A DNA stretch of 64,000 nt from Methanolobus mangrovi (GCF_031312535.1 NZ_CP133594.1:124001-188000), one strand, 5' to 3'. Counted from the first letter of the stretch, positions 54,053-62,695 are shown. Numbers and translations: made by a program. Notes: a model not told the origin generated them from the sequence alone.

Positions 54053-56713
54053 CTACGTCAACCTCTTCACAGCAGGAGTACTCAAGTTTAACTCTCCTGC
54101 TTCCCTTATCCTTTTCTGCATATCCCACAATGTAGTCTTTGGAACTCCCAGAGATTTTGCTTTTGATACGGATATGTTGAGAATATTGTCCATAATCTCT
54201 TGCTTGTTGATAAACTCCTGAGCCTTCCTCACATCAAGAGCCTGCTCATCAATATTATTTGCTTCTTTGCCAATATAGATTACAGAATCAGCCTTAACGG
54301 GCTTTCTTTCAAGTATTCCTATTTCCCCATGAAACTTTGATTCAAGATGATTAGCGTATTCTATTATTGTCCTACTAAGTTGCTTGAAATAATGTGAACC
54401 ATTTTTAAGATTCCCGGTCTCATAATCAATAAAAGATTCGTAAACTATGCTCTGTGAATCGCTAGAATAAGGAACTAGAGGCTTTACAGCTTTACCATTT
54501 TCCTCTATTGTCTGGAATCCAACAAGATAGAAATTAAATGGTTTAATTTGATGCTTCCATGTCTTATTTTTATTAATCCTCTTGAATCTGTTCAGAACAT
54601 TAGGAGTAGTAACGGTCAATCTTGAAATGGCAAAAAAACTGGAATACTTTCTTTCAAGATCTGATTCTGAAATTATCCTGTAATATAATTTAAGCAAATC
54701 TTCCCATACTTCTGCTTGCCAATCCCCAACAGCCTTCGGAAATGGATTTGTTAGATGACCCAGACCATGAAGTTTGAATGACCTTTCATGCTCCATGAAC
54801 TTGATATTTCCATCTTCATAAGTGTAAAGAGCATATCTCTTAGAGGAAATCCCATAGAACCACATATCCACCTTTTCAGGTTTCAATAGATCAATATCAA
54901 GATTATAAGGATTCAATGGCTGGAAATAATCAATTATTTCCTGTGCATGTCCTGGAGGAACAAAGATACTATCAGTATCCATGTAGGCATGAGTAGAACC
55001 TAACTCTCTTGTTTTGGCTTCAGCCATTGCAAGAAAGAGCCTTGAACCTGAAGTAATCATAACAGCAAGCAAAGGATGATAGAAATTACCTTCCTTCTCA
55101 AATCTGTTCTCTGAGGTCTGGAAACTATCCAAACCATAGACCTGAATATCACTCTTCTTATCTTCAGGATTAAGTTCTATGAATATGCCATAGCTCATTG
55201 CATTAACAAGGATCTTAATAGCCTGTGCCCTGCTCTTTAGAGCTTGATACTCTGAATCTCCCCTTTCAAGTGATTTCATCCTTAACTTTATCTTCTGTCT
55301 TTCCTCAACAAGTACCTGGACCAAATTATCTTCTGAAGGGTCTATGTCTATTCCAAGTATCTGAGAGCTGTTCAGGTCATCCTGAATCCCTTTAGGGAGG
55401 AATTTAACAGCTTCCACTATCTCAGGTACTTTTCCAGTAAGAAGGACAGAACTAACAACATCAGGTAATGAGTACCATAGTTCAAGCTCAGAGGAAAGAT
55501 AATTAACGCCTACATTGAAAGAAGTACTGTCTTTCTTGTATGCCATCCTTACAGGTAGAATATCTTCATCAGGACATAATTTGACCATTACAATGAAGTC
55601 CTTCCAATTATCCTTGTTCTGGAGATATGCAAGGGTGACATTTGCAAGCATCTTTTTTATTTCACCAGTAACAACCGTTGTTTCGATATTCTCAGCAATA
55701 ACGAACTTCCAGAGATCAAGAACCATTGTGACGGTAGGGTACATACTTGTAAAATCAAGGGTTGTTACCTTTACAGGTTCTTTTCTGATCTTACATTCAC
55801 ACCTACCACCAAAATAAGAGGTCATTATATTCCCTTTGTGAGTATCGGGAAAGTCGGGTAGCTGTTCACTCAAAGGTTTAATTCCAAGTTGTCTTAGTGC
55901 ATGTTTACCTAAAGATGCAGAACTGTATATCTTTGTAGGTGCCAAGTCTATTTGATAAAGGTCTAATTCATCTATGAGCTTTTGATAGACCTCAAATGTA
56001 CTTTCAACATCTGTTACCAGATAATCAATGTACCTTTTTGTAACCCTTCCATGCTCTATATCTTTCATCTTCTGGATGCGGGTGTCCAGTTTCTCACATG
56101 CCTTTGCAAGGGAAATACGGGGCGATTGGAGCAAGACTTCAGCTAATGTCTGAACATCAAGGAAATAGCCAGCAAAATAGTTCTCTCCCTTATTCTGTTT
56201 CGTAGTTGTGAACTTGACATTGTGAGAGCCACCCAGTTTCTTAATCACAATAGGAGGATTGAAGCGATTATCTGAAAGGGTAAAAGTAAATCCTCCCCTA
56301 TTCTTTCCTCTTGAATCACTAGACCTTTTTGCTATCCTGCTGAGATCGAAAGGGAGATTGAAACCTATACAAAGACTTCTTAGGTCGAACATTTCAGGAT
56401 AGAACACATCCTGAATGAACTCATCAAGGTCATACAATAAGATACCACATTCCTTTGAATATGATCTAAGAACAATAGTCTCTCTTTCATCAAGCATGGA
56501 AGGATCATAGAAAAGCCCTTCATGCTGGATGAGATTCTCATAGTAGATCTGAAAATATCCTATCTTCAGGTTCTGGAACTGGTCTATTGTTGTTTCTGTA
56601 TCAAAGACAAATATCCTATCATGCCTTAAAGGATGTTCATTTCCTACTTTTCGTGTATCCTTTTTTGAGTTAGATGCTTTCTGAGTATATCCTCTGACAG
56701 CTATCTTACTCAT
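54053..56713 (-). CDS. Family B DNA polymerase of the mobile element
   Basis: 886 residues. 3'-5' exonuclease domain: FVFDTETTIDQF (Exo I, Asp38 and Glu40), further acidic motif YLVTDVESTFEVY (Exo III-like). Polymerase: motif A VTTLDFTSMYPTV (~residue 320), motif B AIKILVNAMSYGIF (~503), motif C YMDTDSIFV (~579). The last ~40 residues are an HTH-like tail (SKAKSLGVPKTTLWDMQKRI). No terminal-protein domain of the protein-primed group is apparent. Active site residues are intact. The ATG at 56713 overlaps the end of the HNH gene by 8 bases; TTG/GTG at 56734 is further out. Most likely replicates or repairs the element during transposition. Confidence 0.92.
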   Translation of the reverse strand: MSKIAVRGYTQKASNSKKDTRKVGNEHPLRHDRIFVFDTETTIDQFQNLKIGYFQIYYENLIQHEGLFYDPSMLDERETIVLRSYSKECGILLYDLDEFIQDVFYPEMFDLRSLCIGFNLPFDLSRIAKRSSDSRGKNRGGFTFTLSDNRFNPPIVIKKLGGSHNVKFTTTKQNKGENYFAGYFLDVQTLAEVLLQSPRISLAKACEKLDTRIQKMKDIEHGRVTKRYIDYLVTDVESTFEVYQKLIDELDLYQIDLAPTKIYSSASLGKHALRQLGIKPLSEQLPDFPDTHKGNIMTSYFGGRCECKIRKEPVKVTTLDFTSMYPTVTMVLDLWKFVIAENIETTVVTGEIKKMLANVTLAYLQNKDNWKDFIVMVKLCPDEDILPVRMAYKKDSTSFNVGVNYLSSELELWYSLPDVVSSVLLTGKVPEIVEAVKFLPKGIQDDLNSSQILGIDIDPSEDNLVQVLVEERQKIKLRMKSLERGDSEYQALKSRAQAIKILVNAMSYGIFIELNPEDKKSDIQVYGLDSFQTSENRFEKEGNFYHPLLAVMITSGSRLFLAMAEAKTRELGSTHAYMDTDSIFVPPGHAQEIIDYFQPLNPYNLDIDLLKPEKVDMWFYGISSKRYALYTYEDGNIKFMEHERSFKLHGLGHLTNPFPKAVGDWQAEVWEDLLKLYYRIISESDLERKYSSFFAISRLTVTTPNVLNRFKRINKNKTWKHQIKPFNFYLVGFQTIEENGKAVKPLVPYSSDSQSIVYESFIDYETGNLKNGSHYFKQLSRTIIEYANHLESKFHGEIGILERKPVKADSVIYIGKEANNIDEQALDVRKAQEFINKQEIMDNILNISVSKAKSLGVPKTTLWDMQKRIREAGELNLSTPAVKRLT

Positions 56714-57038
56714 CGAAATCACCCTCAAAACCAATAAATAAAAGCTGGTCAGCGATTATCTTTAGGATTCCACCAACAGAAACAAGAAAAAGTCTGATGT
56801 TGTTCTTTCGTGAGGAAGTTTTCGACCTTATTTTAGGTGATAGCTTATTCTGTTCTGACGTGATCTTTGCATGACAGTTCTTGCATAATGGTACAGTCAT
56901 TTCAGAATTAGCCCTACTGAACAAATGATGATTCTCAAGGGTTTCAGGACTGGATTCACCACATATTGAACAACAGAGAGATGTTTTCTTATCTCTCTTT
57001 TGTTTATTGATGCTTTGTTTGTATGCTTCCTTGTTCAT
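56706..57038 (-). CDS. HNH endonuclease of the mobile element
   Basis: 110 residues. CCSICGESSPETLENHHLFS gives the first Cys pair and the HH of the nuclease motif; VPLCKNCHAKITSEQNKLSP gives the second CxxC and the terminal His. A compact HNH domain with zinc knuckles. HNH genes next to PolB are a constant part of family 2 casposons. Start ATG 57038, 9 bases after the previous gene's stop. Confidence 0.88.
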   Translation of the reverse strand: MNKEAYKQSINKQKRDKKTSLCCSICGESSPETLENHHLFSRANSEMTVPLCKNCHAKITSEQNKLSPKIRSKTSSRKNNIRLFLVSVGGILKIIADQLLFIGFEGDFDE

Positions 57039-57047
57039 GGTTTCACC

Positions 57048-57686
57048 TCACTCCTTGTAAATCTCGAAAAATTCGGGTTCTTCCTGGGCTTCTGTTATCT
57101 CATACAGTTTTTCAAGATCTGTTTCAAGATAGTGTTCTATTCCATCAGCATCCACTATCCTGAGGTCTTTGAACTTGTCCAATAATGAAGGGTCATTGGT
57201 TCTGAGTGCCTTTTGTACAAGAGCAAAATGCTCTCCTATCAATGATCTGTCCTTTGAACTCTTGGTTACAATGGATACATGTCCCTCAGTTCCAAAGATG
57301 GACATTTCGACTTCCATTGTATCGGTCGGTTTAACCTTCCATTCTTTGCCGGACTTCTGAAGGTAGCCACCAAGGTTCTTTAATGCGAACTGTCTATTGA
57401 TGCCTCTTTTTTCTATAACATTGGTTAATGTTTCTCCTTTCCTTATCTCCCTCAATATCTCAAGGGACAGTTTTCTATCACTTTTCTGAGATGAGCTTAA
57501 ACTGCTCCAGTCAGTCTTGCTTATATCATAATCGCTTATCCTGAGCTTTCTTAACTGGCTCAGACTCTTATCAGGGAAATACTGATGTTTTCTGATTATT
57601 TCCTTAGCATATCTGGAATCTCTAGGAAGGGCTTTTAACCATTCACCATAGGTCCTATATTCTCTGGAAAATTCAGGACGACTCAT
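57048..57686 (-). CDS. 212-residue putative DNA-binding protein of the polB operon
   Basis: Not recognised as a named family. A helical N-terminal half (YRTYGEWLKALPRDSRYAKE, LSLEILREIRKGETLTNVIE, KRGINRQFALKNLGGYLQKS) looks like an HTH-containing region; the second half is a strand-rich domain (MEVEMSIFGTEGHVSIVTKS) and an acidic tail (EAQEEPEFFEIYKE). The acidic C-terminal tail and position between RHH and HNH suggest a replication or mobilisation accessory protein, conceivably the missing recombination factor. No catalytic residues can be named. Confidence 0.75.
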   Translation of the reverse strand: MSRPEFSREYRTYGEWLKALPRDSRYAKEIIRKHQYFPDKSLSQLRKLRISDYDISKTDWSSLSSSQKSDRKLSLEILREIRKGETLTNVIEKRGINRQFALKNLGGYLQKSGKEWKVKPTDTMEVEMSIFGTEGHVSIVTKSSKDRSLIGEHFALVQKALRTNDPSLLDKFKDLRIVDADGIEHYLETDLEKLYEITEAQEEPEFFEIYKE

Positions 57687-57823
57687 TTCTCGGTCTCCCA
57701 GAGTTTCATTATTCCCATCCTAACAACTTCAGCCTGAGAGCATCCAAACTTATCTGACAATTGTTCGAGTTTCTCCTTCAGGAAAGGGGAGATTGTTGTT
57801 AGTATTCTTCCATTATTGCTCAT
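57683..57823 (-). CDS. Ribbon-helix-helix protein, first gene of the polB operon
   Basis: 46 residues, too short for most gene finders. Complement from ATG 57823 reads MSNNGRILTTISPFLKEKLE, QLSDKFGCSQAEVVRMGIMK, LWETEK. The beta-strand RILTTIS followed by two helices is the Arc/CopG/MetJ ribbon-helix-helix plan. The stop overlaps the ATG of the 212-residue gene (ATGA). Probably represses its own operon. The divergent gene starts 60 bases away. Confidence 0.72.
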   Translation of the reverse strand: MSNNGRILTTISPFLKEKLEQLSDKFGCSQAEVVRMGIMKLWETEK

Positions 57824-57882
57824 GGTATTATCACCATGAACTACATTCCCCGGAATTGTTATATACAGATTTGAGTGTAATT

Positions 57883-58761
57883 ATGAGTATGAATATGAGT
57901 ACCAATAACGAAGTTGATGATACAGATAATATCATAAATGAGGTAGATTTTGATACAGAGGTCATTACATATCTCAATTATGTTGGGCATATTAGGAGGA
58001 AAGAACTGGTGAATGACCTTATGTCAGAGCATAAAGATGAAAGAGGTTATTCACAAAAAAGTATAGATCGAAAATTAGGAATCCTTGTTAAGACTGGTCA
58101 AATAAAGGTCTTAAAAGAGCCTGAAGAGCTTGAAAGATATGGGATAGACAGAGAAGATGGAAAAGCTTCTTATCTCGTTTCTAAAAGGACAAGTGAACTA
58201 AAAGAATACCTCGACAATATGATAGACCTTTTGAAAAATGGTGATGATATTGAAAAAAGAGAAGCTTTGGTAGAGCTTGATACCTTCAAAAATAGTTATG
58301 TTCTAGACTCTGTTCAACTTGACCTCTTGGTTCAAAGCCTTGATACAACCAATAAAAAACTCATTATGCAGATAATTAATATTCTTTACGAGTACATTGA
58401 TAAACGAAGAAGAGATCCACTAAATAGAGATACATTTATTGAGAAACTTAGGGATCTACTTACTAGATATCCTGAACGTGAAAATAATAATGACCATCTG
58501 AGGACTGCTTTAATTCACTTACTTGGATATTATAATGATCAGTCCGTTATTGATCAACTGATGAAGGATGTCAATACATTAGATAATCTATCCTCTGTGC
58601 AACCTGATTATGAAACATGGTACACAGCCACTATTCTTGAATCTAATAGAGAGCTATTATTTGATATTATCACAAAATTAAGACGAGATAAAAGGGAAAA
58701 AGAAGCCACTTTTCTTTCATCTATCAGACATAAGGCAAGGGTTCATTTAGGAATGGTGTGA
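57883..58761 (+). CDS. Winged-helix and helical-repeat protein, partner of the SIR2-like gene
   Basis: 292 residues. Residues ~15-95 are a winged helix (ITYLNYVGHIRRKELVNDLM, YSQKSIDRKLGILVKTGQIK, ASYLVSKRTSELKEYL); the remaining ~190 are all helical, with HEAT-like repeats (KREALVELDTFKNSYVLDSV, KKLIMQIINILYEYIDKRRR, LRTALIHLLGYYNDQSVIDQ). No family recognised. TATATA at 57861-57866 is about 25 bases before the ATG cluster 57883/57889/57895, so the message may be leaderless. It precedes the SIR2-like gene by 50 bases on the same strand. Confidence 0.75.
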   Translation: MSMNMSTNNEVDDTDNIINEVDFDTEVITYLNYVGHIRRKELVNDLMSEHKDERGYSQKSIDRKLGILVKTGQIKVLKEPEELERYGIDREDGKASYLVSKRTSELKEYLDNMIDLLKNGDDIEKREALVELDTFKNSYVLDSVQLDLLVQSLDTTNKKLIMQIINILYEYIDKRRRDPLNRDTFIEKLRDLLTRYPERENNNDHLRTALIHLLGYYNDQSVIDQLMKDVNTLDNLSSVQPDYETWYTATILESNRELLFDIITKLRRDKREKEATFLSSIRHKARVHLGMV

Positions 58762-58811
58762 TTTATGAAGTTACTTCAGGGAAGGGGTAGAGATGTGGGA
58801 GGGGTCTTAAT

Positions 58812-59912
58812 ATGGATATTCAATCGAGTAAAAATATTTTGCTGTTAGGAGCTGGTTTCACCAAAAATTTTGGTGGGCTATTGGCAAATGAAATGTGGGC
58901 TGAAATTTTTAATCACGAAAAAATACAAAATCAGCCAAGACTTAGAACCTTGATGTTAAATGATTTTGATTACGAGTCTGTTTTTTATTCCGTATTAGAA
59001 GGCTTTGAAGATGCTAAAGGTTTGTTAGGCGATAAAAATGAGTTAATATTATTTGAAACTGAAGAAAAAAATGCTATGATGAAAGCAACAACATCTGCAT
59101 ATCATTATATTGATGAAATTTTAAGAGAGTACGTAAAAAATCGTCCTCATCCCACAGAATTAGACTATTTTAATGAATTGATTTGTCAAATTGGATCACA
59201 GAATATAATAAGAAATCCAATTGTTAATGAGAGTGGAGAAACCACTTACGCATTCCAAGATACAGGGAGTAAAAATTTCATCTTTACACTGAATCAAGAT
59301 TTGTTTTTTGAAAGATTATCTAGAAAAGATAGATATGCAAATATTTCTATTCCAGGAATTGATAATAATTCAAAATGGTTCACCACTTTCTTTAATGAGC
59401 CTTTAGAGGCATCCGATTTTTGTAAATTGCCTACTGAGGACGAATTAAATGGCAGAAATATTTTAGACGAAGGAAACTATTTCTTAATTAAACTTCATGG
59501 TTCATGTAATTGGTTCAGTTTTGATGATTCAGAAATGATGGTAATTGGAAGAGGAAAAGAATCAAAAATTCAGAAAGAACCTCTTTTGAAGGAATATTTT
59601 GAAATTTTTGATGCTGTTATTTCAAGAGGTGCAGGTCGCTTATTAATCATAGGGTACGGTTTTGGTGATGCACATATCAATGAAATAATATCTAAAGCTG
59701 TGGACGAACATGGATTGAAAATATACATACTTTCTCCAGAAAAACCAGAAGCTCTTAGAAAGATGCTATGTGAAAATGATGATACTAAAAATATCTGGGA
59801 AGCAATTTCAGGTCACTTTCAATTCGTGGGAGAGGTTCTAATAAAAAATGATTATTTCAAGGAAACCACAAAAAATCATTTTCATGATACCTTTTTTGGT
59901 GAACGTTTCTGA
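58812..59912 (+). CDS. SIR2-like NAD-binding protein, candidate defence effector
   Basis: 366 residues, SIR2_2-type domain over most of the length. NAD pocket: ILLLGAGFTKNFGGLLANEM (Gly-rich loop, ~residues 9-28), NFIFTLNQDLFFERL (TxNxD motif, ~160), LIKLHGSCNWFSF (His of the HG motif, ~225) and IIGYGFGDAHINEII (~280). SIR2 domains of this kind in phage-defence systems degrade NAD+ when triggered (DSR, SIR2-HerA, SPARSA). GGGAGGGG lies before the ATG. The upstream wHTH-helical protein may be its sensor or regulator. Defence role inferred. Confidence 0.85.
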   Translation: MDIQSSKNILLLGAGFTKNFGGLLANEMWAEIFNHEKIQNQPRLRTLMLNDFDYESVFYSVLEGFEDAKGLLGDKNELILFETEEKNAMMKATTSAYHYIDEILREYVKNRPHPTELDYFNELICQIGSQNIIRNPIVNESGETTYAFQDTGSKNFIFTLNQDLFFERLSRKDRYANISIPGIDNNSKWFTTFFNEPLEASDFCKLPTEDELNGRNILDEGNYFLIKLHGSCNWFSFDDSEMMVIGRGKESKIQKEPLLKEYFEIFDAVISRGAGRLLIIGYGFGDAHINEIISKAVDEHGLKIYILSPEKPEALRKMLCENDDTKNIWEAISGHFQFVGEVLIKNDYFKETTKNHFHDTFFGERF

Positions 59913-60012
59913 TAATGATTTCAAATGTCCTGGTCAAAACAGCTTTGTGTAAATGTCAATTTCATCTAATACAAGAAATCTACATGGAAAGTTTGGGGAT
60001 GTGGGATAGCTG

Positions 60013-60057
60013 AAAGAGAGTAAGTACTACTGTTTTAACACAACTACTCTCTTTTTT
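60013..60057. terminator. Hairpin terminator downstream of the SIR2-like gene
   Basis: AAAGAGAGTA (60013-60022) pairs with TACTCTCTTT (60045-60054), followed by T. It would stop rightward transcription and overlaps the stop codon of the leftward 52-residue gene. Confidence 0.5.
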
Positions 60058-60202
60058 GTGAGAATGCTCTGAGACTACCTATTAGAGAATCTACTTGGTC
60101 TGAGTTGATGTAAAGAATCTGTGTAGTAGAGTTTCCTTGTGTTTTGATTCTTATATCACCTGTTCTCATCTCATCTACGAACATACGGATTACATCTGCC
60201 AT
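60044..60202 (-). CDS. Small 52-residue protein
   Basis: Not in usual length limits. Complement from ATG 60202 reads MADVIRMFVDEMRTGDIRIK, TQGNSTTQILYINSDQVDSL, IGSLRAFSQKRE. AAAGGAAG lies 9 bases upstream of the ATG, a good ribosome site, and composition is protein-like. Two strands and two helices possible; no family recognised. Located between the SIR2-like gene and the exported protein. Confidence 0.55.
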   Translation of the reverse strand: MADVIRMFVDEMRTGDIRIKTQGNSTTQILYINSDQVDSLIGSLRAFSQKRE

Positions 60203-60259
60203 TTGTATTACTTCCTTTAATGCTTATTTTGTCAAGTAATTTATTTGAGGGACGTTTTT

Positions 60260-60793
60260 CTAAATATCAAATTTAAGATTACCAAGCATAATAAACGTTT
60301 TAGAATCATAAGTCATATTTACAAAATTATATTTTAGGTTTCTTTGAGAATCATCGATTTCATATAAGAAGAGCCAAGTATCTTCTTTTTTAAAAATTGG
60401 AGGAGATGTGTCATAATAAGTAAATTTAAAGCTAGCATTATTTGGTAAATTGGTTTTATTTGCTATTACATCAACTCTCCAAACCTCTTCATCGTCATCA
60501 TCGGCGTCAATATTAGATTTAATTGACGAATCATGGCTATATTCAGGATGTAGAGCCGAATCTATTTTTACTAAAAACTCTTCTGAAGAGGCTTGAAGGA
60601 TATAAGATCCTGAATCATCACCATAATTGTGTACTTTAAAATTAAAACTATTTTTAGAATATTGGTTAATTTCATTTGGAGGGGTAAATGTAAAATGTTC
60701 TAGATCTGAAGAAGATGAGGAAACAGTAAACATTAAGCCTCCAATTGCTACCAATAAAGTTAGTATGGCTATATCTCTATCTTTTAGAGGCAT
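60260..60793 (-). CDS. Membrane-anchored exported protein, unknown
   Basis: 177 residues. Hydrophobic helix at ~8-25 (IAILTLLVAIGGLMFTVSSS) acts as signal anchor; the rest is outside and strand-rich (FTFTPPNEINQYSKNSFNFK, SYILQASSEEFLVKID, ASFKFTYYDTSPPIFK), like an Ig or CARDB-type beta sandwich. No family recognised. With the 333-residue membrane protein, it is one of two envelope proteins carried by the element. Confidence 0.65.
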   Translation of the reverse strand: MPLKDRDIAILTLLVAIGGLMFTVSSSSSDLEHFTFTPPNEINQYSKNSFNFKVHNYGDDSGSYILQASSEEFLVKIDSALHPEYSHDSSIKSNIDADDDDEEVWRVDVIANKTNLPNNASFKFTYYDTSPPIFKKEDTWLFLYEIDDSQRNLKYNFVNMTYDSKTFIMLGNLKFDI

Positions 60794-60904
60794 AAGTACA
60801 ATAATATATTCTTTGCTAATAAATTTTTTTAATTGATACTGATAAAAACCAATCTAATTTTAAGACATGTATTACAAAAAAAGCCACTGATTGAATTTAA
60901 GTGT

Positions 60905-60937
60905 GAAGTTCGGTTTTTTGGAGATAACTATATCCCA
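60905..60937 (-). repeat. Right terminal inverted repeat of the element
   Basis: 33 bp, exact reverse complement of 52916-52948; outermost bases CTATATCCCA. Confidence 0.88.
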
Positions 60938-60949
60938 TAATATAATTGC
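60938..60949 (+). repeat. Right copy of the 12-bp target-site duplication
   Basis: TAATATAATTGC, identical to 52904-52915. It continues into TTGCTAGGT (60946-60954), which pairs perfectly with ACCTAGCAA (60966-60974), so the insertion point lies at the foot of a 9-bp hairpin in the target DNA. Confidence 0.8.
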
Positions 60950-61331
60950 TAGGTGTACTATTTGAACCTAGCAACTGAAGTTGATGCTCGTCAAGATAGA
61001 AGGAAATACAAATTCAAGGTTACTTTCCTGAATCAAAAAGTGGCATGGTGGTTGATCAAATAATTGGTGATTTTTTTGACATTAATGCATGCTACATTCG
61101 TTACTACTTTACCCACACTATATAAATTTTTTGAAATAATATAGGTATAATAGCAGTTTTAAGAAATTTAAAGTCATAATTTTGTAACTAATTTGGCAGT
61201 ACCTTCGTCTTGGGCACCCTATTAGTCTTTCAGCCATATTCTCCTTAAATTCCCAAATCAAAACCATTAAATACCTCGTCAATGTACTCTTTTATACACT
61301 ATTGATTTCACTTTTTTATAGAGGTATAACT

Positions 61332-62630
61332 ATGGATCATACAAAGATACTACTTGATGAAAATGAAATGCCAAAACAGTGGTATAACATACTTGCTGAC
61401 CTTCCGGTGGAGCCACCACTGAATCCGGCAACCAATGAGCCAATGAATCCAGCAGATCTTGAGCCTATATTTGCAAAGGAGCTTATCAATCAGGAAATCA
61501 GTTCTAAGAAATACATTGACATTCCTGAAGAGATCAGGGAAATATACACACTATGGAGACCATCACCTTTGCACAGGGCACACAGGCTTGAGAAGGTACT
61601 GGGAACGCCTGCAAAGATATACTACAAAAATGAAAGTGTCAGTCCTGCAGGAAGCCACAAGCCAAACACTGCAATTGCACAGGCATACTACAACATGAAG
61701 GAAGGTACCGAAAGGATCACAACCGAAACAGGTGCAGGCCAGTGGGGCAGTGCACTATCACTTTGCTGTAACTATTTTGACATTGAGTGTAAGGTCTACA
61801 TGGTAAGCTCAAGCTTTTACCAGAAGCCATACCGTAAGTCACTTATCAACCTCTGGGGAGCAAAAGTAGTTCCTTCTCCAAGCCCTGATACACAATTCGG
61901 AAGAAAGATCCGTGAGATGTATCCTGACACAACAGGAAGTCTTGGAATTGCCATAAGTGAAGCAATTGAAGATGCTGCCCTTAACGATAATACAAAATAT
62001 GCACTTGGCAGTGTCCTTAACCACACCAGTCTCCACCAGACCGTAGTAGGTCTTGAAACACAGGCACAGTTCGACAAGACAGAGGACTACCCGGACATCG
62101 TCATCGGATGCTGTGGCGGTGGAAGTAACCTTGCAGGTGTAAGTCTGCCTTACATCAGGGACAACCTTGCCGGCAAGACCAATACAAGGTTCATAGCTGT
62201 CGAACCTTCTGCATGTCCAACTCTTACAGCAGGTGAATTCAAGTATGACTTCGGTGACATGGCACAGATGACTCCTCTGCTTAAGATGTATACACTCGGT
62301 TCAGAGTTCATACCACCTGCAATCCACGCAGGCGGTCTCAGGTACCACGGAGCATCACCAATTATCAGTAAGCTTGTTGCAGATGGTATCATGGAAGCAA
62401 CATCATACCACCAGGTAGAGGTGTTTGACGCAGCAGTAACATTCGCACGCAGTGAAGGCATCGCTCCTGCTCCGGAATCAGCACATGCTATCAAATGCGC
62501 AATCGATGAAGCACTCAAATGCAAGCAGACCGGTGAAGAGAAGACAATCCTGTTCAACCTTAGTGGTCACGGTCACTTTGACATGGGTTCCTATGACAAG
62601 TACTTCAGTGGAGAGCTGAGCAACGAATAA
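61332..62630 (+). CDS. trpB2: Tryptophan synthase beta-like protein TrpB2
   Basis: 432 residues, the longer TrpB2 class common in archaea. [20 protein letters not shown] (TrpB2-type N-terminus), [38 protein letters not shown] (Lys for pyridoxal phosphate), [29 protein letters not shown] (phosphate-binding Gly loop) and [12 protein letters not shown]. Makes tryptophan from indole and serine. GAGGT at 61321-61325 precedes ATG 61332; the open frame extends upstream to 61302. Confidence 0.95.
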   Translation: MDHTKILLDENEMPKQWYNILADLPVEPPLNPATNEPMNPADLEPIFAKELINQEISSKKYIDIPEEIREIYTLWRPSPLHRAHRLEKVLGTPAKIYYKNESVSPAGSHKPNTAIAQAYYNMKEGTERITTETGAGQWGSALSLCCNYFDIECKVYMVSSSFYQKPYRKSLINLWGAKVVPSPSPDTQFGRKIREMYPDTTGSLGIAISEAIEDAALNDNTKYALGSVLNHTSLHQTVVGLETQAQFDKTEDYPDIVIGCCGGGSNLAGVSLPYIRDNLAGKTNTRFIAVEPSACPTLTAGEFKYDFGDMAQMTPLLKMYTLGSEFIPPAIHAGGLRYHGASPIISKLVADGIMEATSYHQVEVFDAAVTFARSEGIAPAPESAHAIKCAIDEALKCKQTGEEKTILFNLSGHGHFDMGSYDKYFSGELSNE

Positions 62631-62658
62631 ATTTAGTTATTTATTAAAACAGGGTTAA

Positions 62659-62695
62659 GTGGCATGCAAGGCATGCCACATACTTTTTCTTTTAA
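62659..62695 (+). terminator. Strong hairpin terminator after trpB2
   Basis: GTGGCATGC-AAG-GCATGCCAC is a perfect 9-bp stem with a 3-base loop, followed by a T-rich tail ACTTTTTCTTTTAATTC. Confidence 0.75.

Larger units (their letters stand above)
52916..60937. mobile_element. 8.0-kb PolB-encoding element with 33-bp terminal inverted repeats, no recognised recombinase
   Basis: Ends: 52916-52948 (starts TGGGATATAGTTATCTCC, ends CCGAACTTC) is the exact reverse complement of 60905-60937. Flanks: TAATATAATTGC at both sides (52904-52915, 60938-60949). Contents: membrane protein, family B DNA polymerase, HNH nuclease, DNA-binding-like protein, RHH protein, wHTH-helical repeat protein, SIR2-like protein, a 52-residue protein and an exported protein. 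PolB plus HNH plus small DNA-binding proteins inside TIRs is the family 2 casposon plan known from methanogens, but Cas1 is missing. Confidence 0.8.
60794..61331. other. Spacer with right end of the element and trpB promoter
   Basis: 538 bases. Holds the right terminal repeat (60905-60937), right duplication (60938-60949), the target hairpin (60946-60974), a short protein-like stretch at 60964-61053 (NLATEVDARQDRRKYKFKVT, then FLNQKVAWWLIK, then stop) that may be a gene remnant, and TTTTATAC at 61290-61297, a TATA box about 25 bases before the likely trpB2 start point. Confidence 0.5.

Noticed and set aside
54053-56713. Protein-primed or primer-independent PolB (pipolin) origin of the element
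   Set aside because: I see no TPR1/TPR2-like insertions, no terminal-protein gene and no tyrosine recombinase; the inverted repeats plus HNH fit casposons better. Not excluded without a tree.
60964-61053. Protein-like stretch right of the element as a transposase remnant
   Set aside because: Thirty residues without a recognisable motif are not enough for a call; kept only as a note in the spacer entry.
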